Part shown: positions 53,275-61,420 of the stretch, piece after piece
Layout: each line of letters begins with the position of its first letter
How positions within the stretch are numbered: the stretch's first letter is position 1
Source: Dehalococcoidia bacterium
Lineage (GTDB): Bacteria > Chloroflexota > Dehalococcoidia > DSTF01 > JACRBR01
Length of the DNA: 64,000 nt
Reading direction: 5' to 3'
Assembly: GCA_040902535.1 (NCBI GenBank)
Contig: JBBDXD010000003.1
Coordinates: 94,118 to 158,117, forward strand
Translations under genes and position numbers: made by a program
The notes under the pieces: generated by a model
What the model saw: the letters and a program-made list of their open reading frames with translations, nothing else
Database searches by the model: none
Told to the model about the DNA's origin: nothing

Positions 53275-53310
53275 CGTCCGCCGCACGGCCCGCACCGTAG
53301 AGACGTTTAT

Positions 53311-53382
53311 CGAGCGCGGGCTTCAGCCCGCGGGGCGCAGAAGCACACAGTACGGTAGGGGCGCACAGCTCTGCGCCCCTAC
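53311..53382. repeat. Two adjacent palindromic repeats
   Basis: Family D hairpin CGAGCGCGGGCTTCAGCCCGCG at 53311-53332 (also at 8774 and 8914), then a perfect 11-bp stem GTAGGGGCGCA/TGCGCCCCTAC with a 6-base loop at 53355-53382. Both sit in the 136-bp spacer between convergent genes. They could also act as terminators. Confidence 0.75.
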
Positions 53383-53410
53383 ATTTGCATTTCACGTATG
53401 CGTGCGGTGG

Positions 53411-53770
53411 CTACTCGTCGAGCGGTGGCGGTTCGCGTCCGGCGTCCTTCAGGTGCGTCGCCAGGTGATTGTAGATGGCTTTGCGCTCGCGCTTGTCGAT
53501 GTCCGCGCCGCCTCGGCCGCCGTTCAAGATGCCGACGCCGGACGTGAGCGCCCTGACGTTCGCAGCGCCGACCTTGCCGCTGTCCGTCACCTCGTGGTGC
53601 GGAAACTTCGCGCCGGTCTTGCGCTCCGGCGACTCCGGGTCGACGTACGCGTACTCCTGGCGGAATGCCTTGACATCGTCGTCTCCGAGCGTGCGCTCGA
53701 CCGCGTCGGCGTCCCACTCGCCGTCTTTCACATCGGTGTGGTGCGGTGCAATTGCGCCCTTGCCTGCCAT
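53411..53770 (-). CDS. Small conserved-type protein of unknown function
   Basis: A 119-aa soluble protein with MAGKGAIAPHHTDVKDGEWD at the start, AYVDPESPERKTGAKFPHHEV in the middle and ADIDKRERKAIYNHLATHLKDAGREPPPL at the end. The last segment resembles text seen in some phage-head-associated proteins, but no phage genes are near, so no function is claimed. AAGGAGG precedes the ATG. Real gene on the basis of ribosome site and codon use. Confidence 0.65.
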   Translation of the reverse strand: MAGKGAIAPHHTDVKDGEWDADAVERTLGDDDVKAFRQEYAYVDPESPERKTGAKFPHHEVTDSGKVGAANVRALTSGVGILNGGRGGADIDKRERKAIYNHLATHLKDAGREPPPLDE

Positions 53771-53994
53771 GGCGTCCTCCTTTGATGACTGTCTCCTGCT
53801 TCTCAGGACACCATAGGACGCCCGCGCCGCCGATCCCAACGCGCGCAGGCGGCACGCGCGACGTGCAACAGCATCGACACGCGATTGCTACGGCGCTGCA
53901 AGTCGGTGAATGGCGTGCCAGTTTAGTTGTGACACGCGTTTGCGTGCGCGACGGGATCGCGCCGGGCGTCACAAGCGGTGCTTGCGTCAGGGGG

Positions 53995-54378
53995 TTACAG
54001 GTCGACGCGTGAGATCGACGTTCGCTGGTGGTCCGGGGAGAACGCCTTCCACACATCGCGCGCCAGCAGGTCGAGATCGCCCAACTCGCCGAACACGTAT
54101 CCGTCGCCGATGTGCAGCCGGACATCGATCTGCGCGATGATCCAGTCGCCGTTGGCGGTCCACCACGCGGCGGGGATGTCGGTCCACTTGTGACCGCGGC
54201 CGCGGACGTATGGGCTCGCCTGCATCGCGTACTTTGCGAAGTCGAGCGGGTCGCCCTGCTCGAACGCCCAGCGCACGTGCGGGCAGTGATTGCCGGGGCC
54301 GTCGCCGCGCCCGCAGACGGGGCAGCGGACCGCTGCTTGCTGTTCTTTGCCTTCTACCTGGTCGATGATGGTACCCAT
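53995..54378 (-). CDS. Small zinc-knuckle-like protein of unknown function
   Basis: A 127-aa protein with CPVCGRGDGPGNHCPHVRW (residues 19-37), a compact CxxC...CxH cluster likely to bind zinc, followed by a globular part rich in Trp/Asp (AAWWTANGDWIIAQIDVRLHIGDGYVFGELGD). GGAGG lies before the ATG at 54378. Adjacent to the gene at 53411 but 220 bases apart. No family recognised. Confidence 0.6.
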   Translation of the reverse strand: MGTIIDQVEGKEQQAAVRCPVCGRGDGPGNHCPHVRWAFEQGDPLDFAKYAMQASPYVRGRGHKWTDIPAAWWTANGDWIIAQIDVRLHIGDGYVFGELGDLDLLARDVWKAFSPDHQRTSISRVDL

Positions 54379-54552
54379 CGTGTCGTGGCCTCCGATTCCT
54401 GCGAAGCCTGATCGTCACAAAGAACAACGAAGGCGATGAGGCGCTGATTTCAGGAGGATGCGGCAGGCGTCAAGAAGCCCGGCCGGTTGCGCTACCCCGC
54501 GTGGGAAGTTGACGCCCATGCCAACCTGCGAGTTCCCCGCGGGGAGCGGTCG

Positions 54553-55446
54553 CTACGCCTGCAGCGTCTGGAGGTGCTTCGCGGCGAACGACTCGATGAG
54601 CGGCACCGCCTCGGCCATGAGCCGCGGATGCACGCCCAGGATCGCGTGGCGGATGCCCATCTCCTTCAGCCGGCCAAGCTGCTCAGCCGTCTGCTCCTGG
54701 TGGTCCGCGTCCAGCATTCCCGCGCCCTCGATCGAGATGGATAGCTTCGAGAGATCGCGTCCGGCCCGCTCCGCCGCCTCGCGGGCGATCGCGAAGTCGT
54801 CCTGCAGGGTGGGCAGCGACTTCGCCGTCGCCAGCCATCCGTCGGCGTACCTGCCGACGCGCTGGAGCTGGCCGCGGCTCTCGCCGCCGAGCCAGATGGG
54901 GATGCCGCCTGCCTGCACGGGCTTGGGGTTGCAGGTCCAGTCCTTGGCCTCGTAGTACTCGCCGTCGAAGTTGACCCATTCGTCGGTCCAGAGCGAGCGC
55001 ACGAGCTGCAGGCACTCGTCCATGCGCTTGCCGCGCCGCTCGAACGGCACGGAGAGCACTTCGTACTCCTGCTCCCACCAGCCGACGCCCGCGCCCAGCA
55101 CGAAGCGCCCGCCGGAGAGGAAGTCGATCGTGGCCATGATCTTCGCGTGCAGCACCGGCTGCCGCATCGGCAGCACGAGCACCGACGTGCCGAGCCGGGC
55201 ACACTTTGTGAAGCCGGCGAGGTACGTGAGCAGCGTCAGCGGCTCGAGGAAGTTCATCGTCGGCGGAAAGCCCATGTTGCCGTCGGCGGAGTAGGGGTAC
55301 TTCGACTGCTGCTCCTTTTGGAGCACGACGTGGTCGAACACCCACAGGCCATCGAAGCCCGCGTCGTCGGCGCTTTTCGCGAATGCGGTGATGTTCGCGA
55401 TGTTCGCATTCGGGCCGACCTGCGGCACGTGTAATCCGACTTCCAT
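54553..55446 (-). CDS. LLM-class F420-dependent oxidoreductase
   Basis: A 297-aa luciferase-like (beta/alpha)8 barrel enzyme using F420 or FMN. Family text: GFDGLWVFDHVVL near the start, LSGGRFVLGAGVGWWEQEYEVL, GIPIWLGGESRGQLQRVGRYADGW, and PRLMAEAVPLIESFAAKHL at the end. Many Chloroflexota and Actinobacteria have large numbers of these enzymes. AGGGAGGAT precedes ATG 55446; a start 33 bases earlier is less likely. Substrate unknown. Confidence 0.9.
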   Translation of the reverse strand: MEVGLHVPQVGPNANIANITAFAKSADDAGFDGLWVFDHVVLQKEQQSKYPYSADGNMGFPPTMNFLEPLTLLTYLAGFTKCARLGTSVLVLPMRQPVLHAKIMATIDFLSGGRFVLGAGVGWWEQEYEVLSVPFERRGKRMDECLQLVRSLWTDEWVNFDGEYYEAKDWTCNPKPVQAGGIPIWLGGESRGQLQRVGRYADGWLATAKSLPTLQDDFAIAREAAERAGRDLSKLSISIEGAGMLDADHQEQTAEQLGRLKEMGIRHAILGVHPRLMAEAVPLIESFAAKHLQTLQA

Positions 55447-55571
55447 ACGATCCTCCCTGTGGCTCGAACGGCGCCTCACGCCGCAGAATCATCGATTGCG
55501 CGGCGGTCTGGAGCAAGGCAGGCGCTGGCATCCGCAGCGCGCGGCCACTTAGATATTGGTCGCCGCGACGA

Positions 55572-55607
55572 GATCCTTCGCCGCGCTTCGCTTGCTCAGG
55601 ATGACGG
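55572..55607. repeat. Dispersed repeat (reverse of the GTCATCCTGAGC element)
   Basis: GATCCTTCGC ... GCTTGCTCAGGATGACGG is the reverse complement of the element at 7916-7943 and 8839-8866. Only copy of this family on the right side of the window, in the spacer between the LLM and hydrolase genes. Confidence 0.75.
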
Positions 55608-55699
55608 GTGGAGGAGACTTGATCCGCGCCAGACGCGACCCTTGCATCTCCGCACGATACAATCGACCTGGTCCGGGCCAGCACTGGGAGGACGATTCG

Positions 55700-56515
55700 A
55701 TGCCGCATCTTGCCGTGAACGGTGTCAACATCTACTACGAAACGCACGGCGAGAGCGGCGAGCCGCTCGTGCTTATCCACGGCTATACCGGCGACATCAC
55801 GGACTGGCGTCACCAGCTCCCGGTGTTCTCGAAGACGCACCGCGTGCTCGTGATGGACCATCGCGGCCACGGCAAGTCCGACGCACCGGCGGACCGCGCG
55901 TGTTACACAATCGACGCCCTCGCGGACGACGTCGAGGCTGTGGTTGCGCACGCGGGCTTCGAGCGGTTCCATCTGCTCGGCCACTCGATGGGCGGCGCCG
56001 TGGTGCAGGAGATTGCGCTGCGCAGTCCGCAGAGGCTGATCTCGCTGACGCTGCACGACACGAGTTATCGCTTCGCCGCCACGCGCAGCGAAGCGGTGAA
56101 GAACTGGATCGCCGCGCGCAACCTGATCGCCGCACGGCAGGGCATGGCGGCGGTCGCCAGCCTGCCGGGCATCACGAAGCCGCCGCCGCACATGTCCGCC
56201 GAACGCAAGGCCGAAGAGAAGGAGCGCCTCGCGCGGATGTCCGTCGATGGCTTCCTGGGGTGCGGGTCTGCGCTTGCCACGTGGGAAGGCGTAAAGGAGC
56301 GCGCGCATCAGGTGGCGGCGCCGACGCTCGTCATCTACGGCGCGCTCGATATAGCGCTGGTCGAGGCGTCGAAGCGGCTCGCGGCGACCATTCCGAACGC
56401 GACGCTGGTCGAGGTCCCGGAAGCGGGGCATTCGCCGCAGTACGAGCGCCCGGAGTTGTTCAACGCCGCGCTGCGGGCGCATCTCGAGCGTCATGCGCTC
56501 GCGCCGGCGAAGTAG
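55700..56515 (+). CDS. Alpha/beta hydrolase
   Basis: A 271-aa cytosolic hydrolase. Oxyanion HGYTG (27-31), nucleophile Ser96 in GHSMGG, Asp217 in YGALDIAL and His244 in AGHSPQYERP. The pattern and length fit the MhpC/3-oxoadipate enol-lactonase type. GGGAGGA before the ATG; TACAAT at 55658-55663 is a possible -10. A dispersed repeat is upstream at 55572-55607. Substrate unknown. Confidence 0.9.
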   Translation: MPHLAVNGVNIYYETHGESGEPLVLIHGYTGDITDWRHQLPVFSKTHRVLVMDHRGHGKSDAPADRACYTIDALADDVEAVVAHAGFERFHLLGHSMGGAVVQEIALRSPQRLISLTLHDTSYRFAATRSEAVKNWIAARNLIAARQGMAAVASLPGITKPPPHMSAERKAEEKERLARMSVDGFLGCGSALATWEGVKERAHQVAAPTLVIYGALDIALVEASKRLAATIPNATLVEVPEAGHSPQYERPELFNAALRAHLERHALAPAK

Positions 56516-56534
56516 CATCACCCGGACGACGCGC

Positions 56535-57239
56535 CTACGCCATCTCCAGCGCCGCCGACGCGAACAGCACGGCGAAGTCCCTGCACCAGACGATCGCGTA
56601 GCGATACGACGCCGGATCGACGTCCGCCGGGATCTCGTAGTTGAAGTTGCCGTCCGTCGCCTTCAAGTCGCCGAGGTTCACGGCGTCCGAGACGTCGTCA
56701 GGGTCGTTGGAGAGATAGACGAACAGATCGGGGCCGTTGCGCACGGAGAAGTTCTCGAAGCGCAGCGTGAACGTCTGCGGCGACGTCTCGATGAGGATCG
56801 CATCGCCGCGGCCGAAGTGAAAGTCGTCGGCGCCCTGGAACATGCCATGGTGCGTGACGCGCGCCATGAACGTGGCACTCCCGCCGGCGGGCATCGAACC
56901 GCCGTCGCCGGGTGGTGTGGCCGCCGCGGCCGGCGTGGCGCCCGCGGTGGCGGCGGCGACCGTCGGCGCGCTCGCGAGCGGGCTCGCCTCGTCGAGGCGC
57001 GAGCGTTCCCAGAGCGGCGGCAGCGTGTACGTGCCGAACAGCGCCGCCGCTACGAAGAGCGGCACCGCGACTGCCGCCGTCAACACGCGATGCTCCCACA
57101 GCGCGCGATGCCATCGCATGCGCAGTGCGAGCGCGACGACCGCTGCCGCGAACGCGACCGCGGCGATCGAGATCGGCCATCGATAGGGGTACAGGTCGCC
57201 GGCGATCTCTTCGAACTCGCCGAGGAACTCAAACATCAT
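56535..57239 (-). CDS. DM13-domain membrane protein
   Basis: A 234-aa protein: one or two TM helices (about 20-40 and 53-74), a Ala/Thr/Pro linker, and a C-terminal DM13 domain (about 120-230) with FHFGRGDAILIE, LRFENFSVRNGPDLFVYLS, NLGDLKATDGNFNYEIP and the conserved Cys in VWCRDFAVLFASA. DM13 domains are proposed electron-transfer or redox modules. Convergent with the hydrolase gene. Function otherwise unknown. Confidence 0.85.
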   Translation of the reverse strand: MMFEFLGEFEEIAGDLYPYRWPISIAAVAFAAAVVALALRMRWHRALWEHRVLTAAVAVPLFVAAALFGTYTLPPLWERSRLDEASPLASAPTVAAATAGATPAAAATPPGDGGSMPAGGSATFMARVTHHGMFQGADDFHFGRGDAILIETSPQTFTLRFENFSVRNGPDLFVYLSNDPDDVSDAVNLGDLKATDGNFNYEIPADVDPASYRYAIVWCRDFAVLFASAALEMA

Positions 57240-57317
57240 CCCCGCCTCTCACGCCAGATTAGGCCGCTCCAGCCCCTGGAATAATCACCCTCTACTGTGC
57301 GGGAGCGGCGCCAGACG

Positions 57318-57653
57318 TTACGTCTCAAATACGCGCCTGGCCGCCGATGCGATCTGCGCTCGGTGGCGCGCCAGGCGGTCGGGGCCGAGCGCTTCACGCA
57401 TCTCCTGGCCGATATCCTCGTCGCCCGGGACGTAGAGCAGCGGGTGGCCGGCGCGCTTCACCAGCCCCAGCTCAACGACCTCCTGCAGCACCTCGGTCAT
57501 CGTCTCTTCGCTGACACGCAGGAGGTGGCGCATGACGTTGTAGTGGACGGGTTCTTCGGCCGCCGCGATGAGGTCGACGAGCCGGCGTCCGGCGCTCGAC
57601 ATCGTCAGCAGTTGCTCGGCGCGCGGGCGTGAGTCCATAGCGTGAGTGTACAT
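57318..57653 (-). CDS. Winged-helix regulator-like protein
   Basis: A 111-aa small DNA-binding-type protein: AGRRLVDLIAAAEEPVHYNVMRHLLRVSEETMTEVLQEVVELGLVKRAGHPLLYVP has the pattern of a winged helix (recognition helix about 48-62, wing about 70-76). It may be a transcription factor or a component of a stress response. Only 25 bases separate its start codon from the divergent ispD start, so one promoter region must serve both. ATG at 57653 or at 57638. Confidence 0.65.
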   Translation of the reverse strand: MYTHAMDSRPRAEQLLTMSSAGRRLVDLIAAAEEPVHYNVMRHLLRVSEETMTEVLQEVVELGLVKRAGHPLLYVPGDEDIGQEMREALGPDRLARHRAQIASAARRVFET

Positions 57654-57678
57654 CCGTCATGGCGTACCATGCCGTTGC

Positions 57679-58380
57679 ATGGCGATCGATGGCCCCGCAT
57701 ACGGCATCGTCGTCGCCGCCGGGCGCAGCGAGCGCATGAACGGCGTCGACAAGGTCTTCACCGAGTTGGTGGGGCGTCCGCTCGTCGCGTGGGCGCTGGC
57801 CGCATTCAAGAACACCGCGGCGATTGAAGGCGTCGTCATCGTCGCGGCGCCCGAAAACATCAGCCGCATGCGCGACCTCGTCGTAGAGTGGCGATTCACG
57901 AACGTCATCAACGTCGTGCCGGGCGGAGAGCGCCGGCAGGACTCGGTCCGCGCCGGCATCGAAGCGGCGAACGGCGCGACGATCGTCGCGATCCACGATG
58001 CGGCGCGGCCGCTCGTCAGTTCGGACCTGATCTCCGAAGGCGTGGCGCTCGCGCGCGAAGCCGGCGCGACGATCTGCGCCGTGCCGGCGCGCGACACCGT
58101 GAAGGAAGTCGACGGCGATCCGCCCGTCGTGCGCGAGACGCGTGACCGCGCGCGCGTGTGGCTGGCACAGACGCCGCAGGTCTTCGACCGAACGCTGCTG
58201 TTGCGCGCGCACCTGGAAGCAACGTCTGATGCCACGGACGACGCTTCGTTGGTCGAAGCGGCAGGGCATGAGGTGCGTGTCTACGAGGGCGACGCTCGCA
58301 ACATCAAGATCACCACGCGCGACGACCTGCTGATCGCGGAAACGCTGCTGCGGCGGCGGTTCGAGGAAGACGGCATCTAA
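57679..58380 (+). CDS. ispD: 2-C-methyl-D-erythritol 4-phosphate cytidylyltransferase
   Basis: A 233-aa MEP-pathway enzyme that couples CTP to methylerythritol phosphate on the way to isoprenoids. CTP-binding loop VVAAGRSERMNGVDKVF (11-27) and the DAARP segment (IHDAARPLVSSDL) are intact, with a late KITTRDDLLIAETLL. The conserved K/R of the loop is Lys25. Length is normal. ispF is not adjacent. ATG 57679 begins the conserved part; no ribosome site precedes it, and it could be leaderless. Confidence 0.93.
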   Translation: MAIDGPAYGIVVAAGRSERMNGVDKVFTELVGRPLVAWALAAFKNTAAIEGVVIVAAPENISRMRDLVVEWRFTNVINVVPGGERRQDSVRAGIEAANGATIVAIHDAARPLVSSDLISEGVALAREAGATICAVPARDTVKEVDGDPPVVRETRDRARVWLAQTPQVFDRTLLLRAHLEATSDATDDASLVEAAGHEVRVYEGDARNIKITTRDDLLIAETLLRRRFEEDGI

Positions 58381-58403
58381 CGGCGAGAGATCTCGCTGCG
58401 CCG

Positions 58404-59045
58404 CTAGCCGCCCTCCGGCGCCGCCGCGGGCGGGATGATCAGCACCTGGCCCACCTGCAGGCTGTTTGGATTGACGCCGGGATTCGCGGCGAGCAACTGC
58501 GCCGTGGTGATGCCGAACTGCGCGGCGATCGTCTCCGGGATGTCGCCTGACTGCACGACGTACGTCTGTCCGATCGACGATGGCGTCGGCGTCGGCGCCG
58601 GCGGCTCGGGCGTGCTCGTCGGTTCTTCAACCGGCGGCGGCGCCTCGGTCGGCGTCTGTTCCTCGCTTGCTGCGGGCGTCTCGGTGGGCGCAGCGGGCTC
58701 CGTACCCTCCGGCAACCGCACGACGTCGCCGACGGAAAGTTGCGCGGGGTCGAGCACCGGATTTGCGGCGCGCAGGTCGTCGAGGCTCAGGTTGAAGCGA
58801 GCGGCGATGCCGGCAAGCGTGTCGCCCGACTGCACCGTGTACGTCGGGCCGCCCGTGGTGGACACGTTGCCCAGGCCGATGAGGATCGGTTCCGGCAATT
58901 CCGCCGGCAGCGTCGCCGTCGCGACCTTGCTGAGGTCCGGCGGCTCGCCGGCGTCGGAGCCTTCGCCGCCGCATGCCGCGCCCGCGATGCTTGCGATTGC
59001 CAGCGCGCCAAGCGCGACGGACCATGCCCGGCGTCGAAGCCTCAA
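58404..59045 (-). CDS. LysM-domain lipoprotein
   Basis: A 213-aa cell-envelope protein with a lipoprotein signal (AIASIAGAAC), a first LysM (TYTVQSGDTLAGIAARFNLS...LSVGDVVRLP), a Pro/Thr/Glu linker and a second LysM at the end (TYVVQSGDIPETIAAQFGIT...LQVGQVLIIP). LysM binds peptidoglycan or related glycans. The TTG at 59045 is chosen for the AGGAGG just before it; upstream ATGs in the frame would add an unlikely prefix. It is convergent with ispD. Confidence 0.85.
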   Translation of the reverse strand: MRLRRRAWSVALGALAIASIAGAACGGEGSDAGEPPDLSKVATATLPAELPEPILIGLGNVSTTGGPTYTVQSGDTLAGIAARFNLSLDDLRAANPVLDPAQLSVGDVVRLPEGTEPAAPTETPAASEEQTPTEAPPPVEEPTSTPEPPAPTPTPSSIGQTYVVQSGDIPETIAAQFGITTAQLLAANPGVNPNSLQVGQVLIIPPAAAPEGG

Positions 59046-59409
59046 CCGTCCCCTCCTGCCAGCCCTCGGGAAGCCAGCGGCCATCGTAGCGGACGGCCCT
59101 TCGGGCGGCAAAAGGTGCACCGCTCAGCACGAAGTTCGAAGCTGGATCCTGCTTATGGCGGCGATCACCGGACGCCTCACGTAGCGCCCGCCCCCGGCGG
59201 GTTGTGGTGGTTGCGCCCACCGAAGACACGCGTCATCGAGCCCGGACACGCGTCACGTTGCGTCTTTTGTTTGAGCGGGCTGCAGGACAACTGCGGGCGT
59301 TCCCTTATTCCTGCGCCCGATCGCGCACCCCATCATTGATAGAAGACTTCGATCGGGGAAACGCCGCCGTTCGATTGAAAATGCGGATCGCAGAAACTAG
59401 TATCGACCT
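59046..59409. other. 360-bp spacer without a gene
   Basis: Between divergent genes. No convincing frame on either strand. It holds the promoter at 59375-59403 at its right end. Otherwise I see nothing recognisable. Confidence 0.45.
59375..59403 (+). promoter_or_regulatory. Promoter of the small membrane protein, leaderless
   Basis: TTGAAA (59375-59380), 17-base spacer, TAGTAT (59398-59403). The ATG at 59410 follows the -10 box by six bases, so the transcript likely starts at the start codon and has no ribosome site. Confidence 0.7.
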
Positions 59410-59571
59410 ATGAGCGATTGGTTACGATCGTTGCGTCGCAACTGGGACGCGCTGCTCGCTTTCACGCTCGTCTTCGGCGCCGTCGGCCTTTACTTCGGAC
59501 CCGGCTATTACTTTCTTCTCTGGTACGTGGTTGGTTGCGCGTACTTCATACAGGTCGCGCTGAAACGCTGA
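59410..59571 (+). CDS. 53-aa single-TM membrane protein
   Basis: A short gene: MSDWLRSLRRNWDALLAF then TLVFGAVGLYFGPGYYFLLW and YVVGCAYFIQVALKR, with one or two TM helices and a basic N-terminus. It starts with ATG immediately after a good promoter and lies ten bases before the DUF192 gene, so the two form an operon. Function unknown. The small size makes it easy to miss. Confidence 0.6.
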   Translation: MSDWLRSLRRNWDALLAFTLVFGAVGLYFGPGYYFLLWYVVGCAYFIQVALKR

Positions 59572-59581
59572 TCGGAGATCC

Positions 59582-59965
59582 ATGCCGACAACGCTGACAA
59601 CCTTCTCGGTGCGTAACGCCGATCGCGGCACCATCCTCGCCACCAACGGTCAGCGTGCGTCTTCGTACTGGGCGCGCTTCTGGGGACTGATGTTCAAGAA
59701 GCGTGTGCCTGAAGGCGGCGGCATCCTGCTCACCAGGAGCAACTCCATCCACTCGTGCTTCATGCGCTTTCGCTTCGACGCGATCTTCCTCGATAAAGAC
59801 GATCGCGTCGTCAAGATCGTCCCGTCGATGCGGCAGTGGTGGCTCGCGTTCGGCGGGCGCGGCGCAAAGGACACGCTCGAGCTTCCGGCAGGCGTCGCCG
59901 AACGCACGAACACACAGAAGGGCGACCTGCTGGTGTTCGAAGAAGTGAACGCGCCTTCGTCGTAA
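59582..59965 (+). CDS. DUF192 protein
   Basis: A 127-aa protein of the DUF192 family: ARFWGLMFKKRVPEGGGILL, the NSIHSCFMRFRFDAIFLD core, VVKIVPSMRQWW and LELPAG. Family members are small beta-rich domains found in archaea and bacteria, with no settled function; the usual signal peptide is absent here. GGAG precedes the ATG. Encoded right behind the 53-aa membrane protein. Confidence 0.88.
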   Translation: MPTTLTTFSVRNADRGTILATNGQRASSYWARFWGLMFKKRVPEGGGILLTRSNSIHSCFMRFRFDAIFLDKDDRVVKIVPSMRQWWLAFGGRGAKDTLELPAGVAERTNTQKGDLLVFEEVNAPSS

Positions 59966-60089
59966 TCGGCGCTGTCATGCGCCGCCGCACTACCGGTCGA
60001 TGATCAGTGATCCGCGCGCACGGCGGCGCGTACCCCGTCCGCTCGCGGACAGAGGTACGCGCGCCGTGAACATCGCGACGGGCGAACTA

Positions 60090-60680
60090 CTACGGTCGCG
60101 CGCGCGTGACGATCTCGTCGAGCCGTTCGCTGAGCGTGGCGAGCGCCGCGTCCGCGCCCGCCTGGTCGATGCGCCCGTCCGCCACGAGTGCCGCGAGCCG
60201 CGCTTCGGCGTCCGCGATGATCCGCGCCTTCACGTCGTCGATGCTGACGCCGCGCTCCGTGGCGACGTCCGCGATCGACGCGCCCGCGCGTAGTTCGGCG
60301 CGCAATTCATCCGCCGTGATCCCGAGCGCCCCAGCGGCCGACTCGATGATCGCACGTCGCGCCTGGAGCACGGCGTGCGCGCGCACGACGCCCAGCGGCG
60401 GCTTCCCCTGCTCGATGCGCTCGCGGGCGTTCGCCGCTTGCTCTTCGTTGATGCGCCCGTTGGCGAGCGCCTCCGAGACGGCATCGAGCTGCGGGTCCTT
60501 GAACGCGCTCCGCAGTTGCTCCTCGCCGATTCCGAGTTTCTCCGCGACGCGCGCCATGATGCCGGTACGCCCGCCAGCTGCGTCGCCGTCCTGCGCGCCG
60601 GCTCCCGAGGCGAACACCAGTCCGCCGGCGGCTACGAGTGCCGCCGCGACCGCCGCGATGCACCAGGTCTTGATGTTCAT
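60090..60680 (-). CDS. Secreted helical-repeat protein
   Basis: A 196-aa exported protein: signal peptide (IAAVAAALVAAGGLVFASGAGA), then repeating helical hairpins of similar design (LGIGEEQLRSAFKDP, LGITADELRAELRAG, RGVSIDDVKARIIADA) each followed by a Gly/Arg-rich helix. Such tandem 'LGI-EEL' units occur in small secreted proteins of Chloroflexota and Firmicutes with unknown function. AAGGCGAG before the ATG at 60680. Confidence 0.65.
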   Translation of the reverse strand: MNIKTWCIAAVAAALVAAGGLVFASGAGAQDGDAAGGRTGIMARVAEKLGIGEEQLRSAFKDPQLDAVSEALANGRINEEQAANARERIEQGKPPLGVVRAHAVLQARRAIIESAAGALGITADELRAELRAGASIADVATERGVSIDDVKARIIADAEARLAALVADGRIDQAGADAALATLSERLDEIVTRARP

Positions 60681-60926
60681 GTTCTCGCCTTCCCTTTCAA
60701 CCAGCCGGGGGGTCACGTACCCCGCTTCACACAACGAGAGCCTAGCCCGTGTACCTGCACGTCTCGTGCAACGCCGGGTAATCTCTCCGTAAATCTCGTC
60801 CCAGAGGCTGTCGTCGACCCGCGCGTTGATTCTGCGCCTGCCCTGCGGGCGGCGTCTTGGCGGCTCGCGTTTCCAACCGGCGTCCCGAGGGCTACAATTC
60901 AGGGCACCGTCCTGGAGACGCGCCGC
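60681..60926. other. Divergent spacer with possible -10 box
   Basis: Between the helical-repeat gene and the next plus-strand gene. TACAAT lies at 60893-60898, followed by TCAGGGC; the same TACAATTCAGGGC string is found at 28024-28036 upstream of the M16 gene. No other gene is seen. Confidence 0.4.
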
Positions 60927-61382
60927 ATGCCACAGCAGAATCCTCCCGACAAAGTCCAGCGCGAGATCGAGGAACTCCTCGGCAAGCTGGACACGTTCGT
61001 CCCCGAAGAACGCCTCGCCGCCAAGATCCGGAACCGCCGCAAAGACGTGCGGCGCGAGGACAGCGGCCCGACCTTCTTCGAGCGCGCGAAGCGTCGCCTG
61101 TCGCAGATCTCGCTCGGCCAGCTCATGCTCGCCGGACTCGCCCTGATGCTCATCGGCTGGCTGTTCGACGACGCCCTGGGCGCCTGGAGCACGTGGGTCA
61201 CGCTCGGCGGCCTTGCGCTCACGATCCTCGCGTTCGTGCTTTCGCTCATGACGGGCGGCGCCCGTACGACGGTCGGCGCGCGTCACGTCCAGAAGAGCTG
61301 GCGCGGCCAGGTCATCGAATACAGCGAGCCTTCGCGCATGGACCGGATCAAGGAGTGGTTCCGGCGAAGGGGGCGCTCGTAA
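60927..61382 (+). CDS. Small membrane protein with amphipathic N-terminus
   Basis: A 151-aa protein: a charged helical start (KVQREIEELLGKLDTFVPEERLAAKIRNRRKD), two TM helices (about 73-88 and 97-114), and a basic tail ending in EWFRRRGRS. Nothing recognisable as a domain. ATG 60927 has GGAG upstream. It overlaps nothing and is 38 bases before the M28 peptidase gene. Confidence 0.6.
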   Translation: MPQQNPPDKVQREIEELLGKLDTFVPEERLAAKIRNRRKDVRREDSGPTFFERAKRRLSQISLGQLMLAGLALMLIGWLFDDALGAWSTWVTLGGLALTILAFVLSLMTGGARTTVGARHVQKSWRGQVIEYSEPSRMDRIKEWFRRRGRS

Positions 61383-61420
61383 TCGACCCATCGCGTCTCC
61401 GCCGGCTCGCCCACGCGCCG

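Noticed and set aside
52042-53295. Minus-strand frame antisense to glutamate dehydrogenase
   Set aside because: Shadow frame with low-complexity Arg/Asp/Ala text and no start context.
53411-53770. Prophage remnant
   Set aside because: Only one weak resemblance to phage-associated text; no integrase, capsid, portal or attachment site nearby.
54683-56521. 612-codon minus-strand frame over the LLM and hydrolase genes
   Set aside because: Shadow of two well-supported genes; composition is Arg/Gly/His-rich and it spans their spacer and a repeat.
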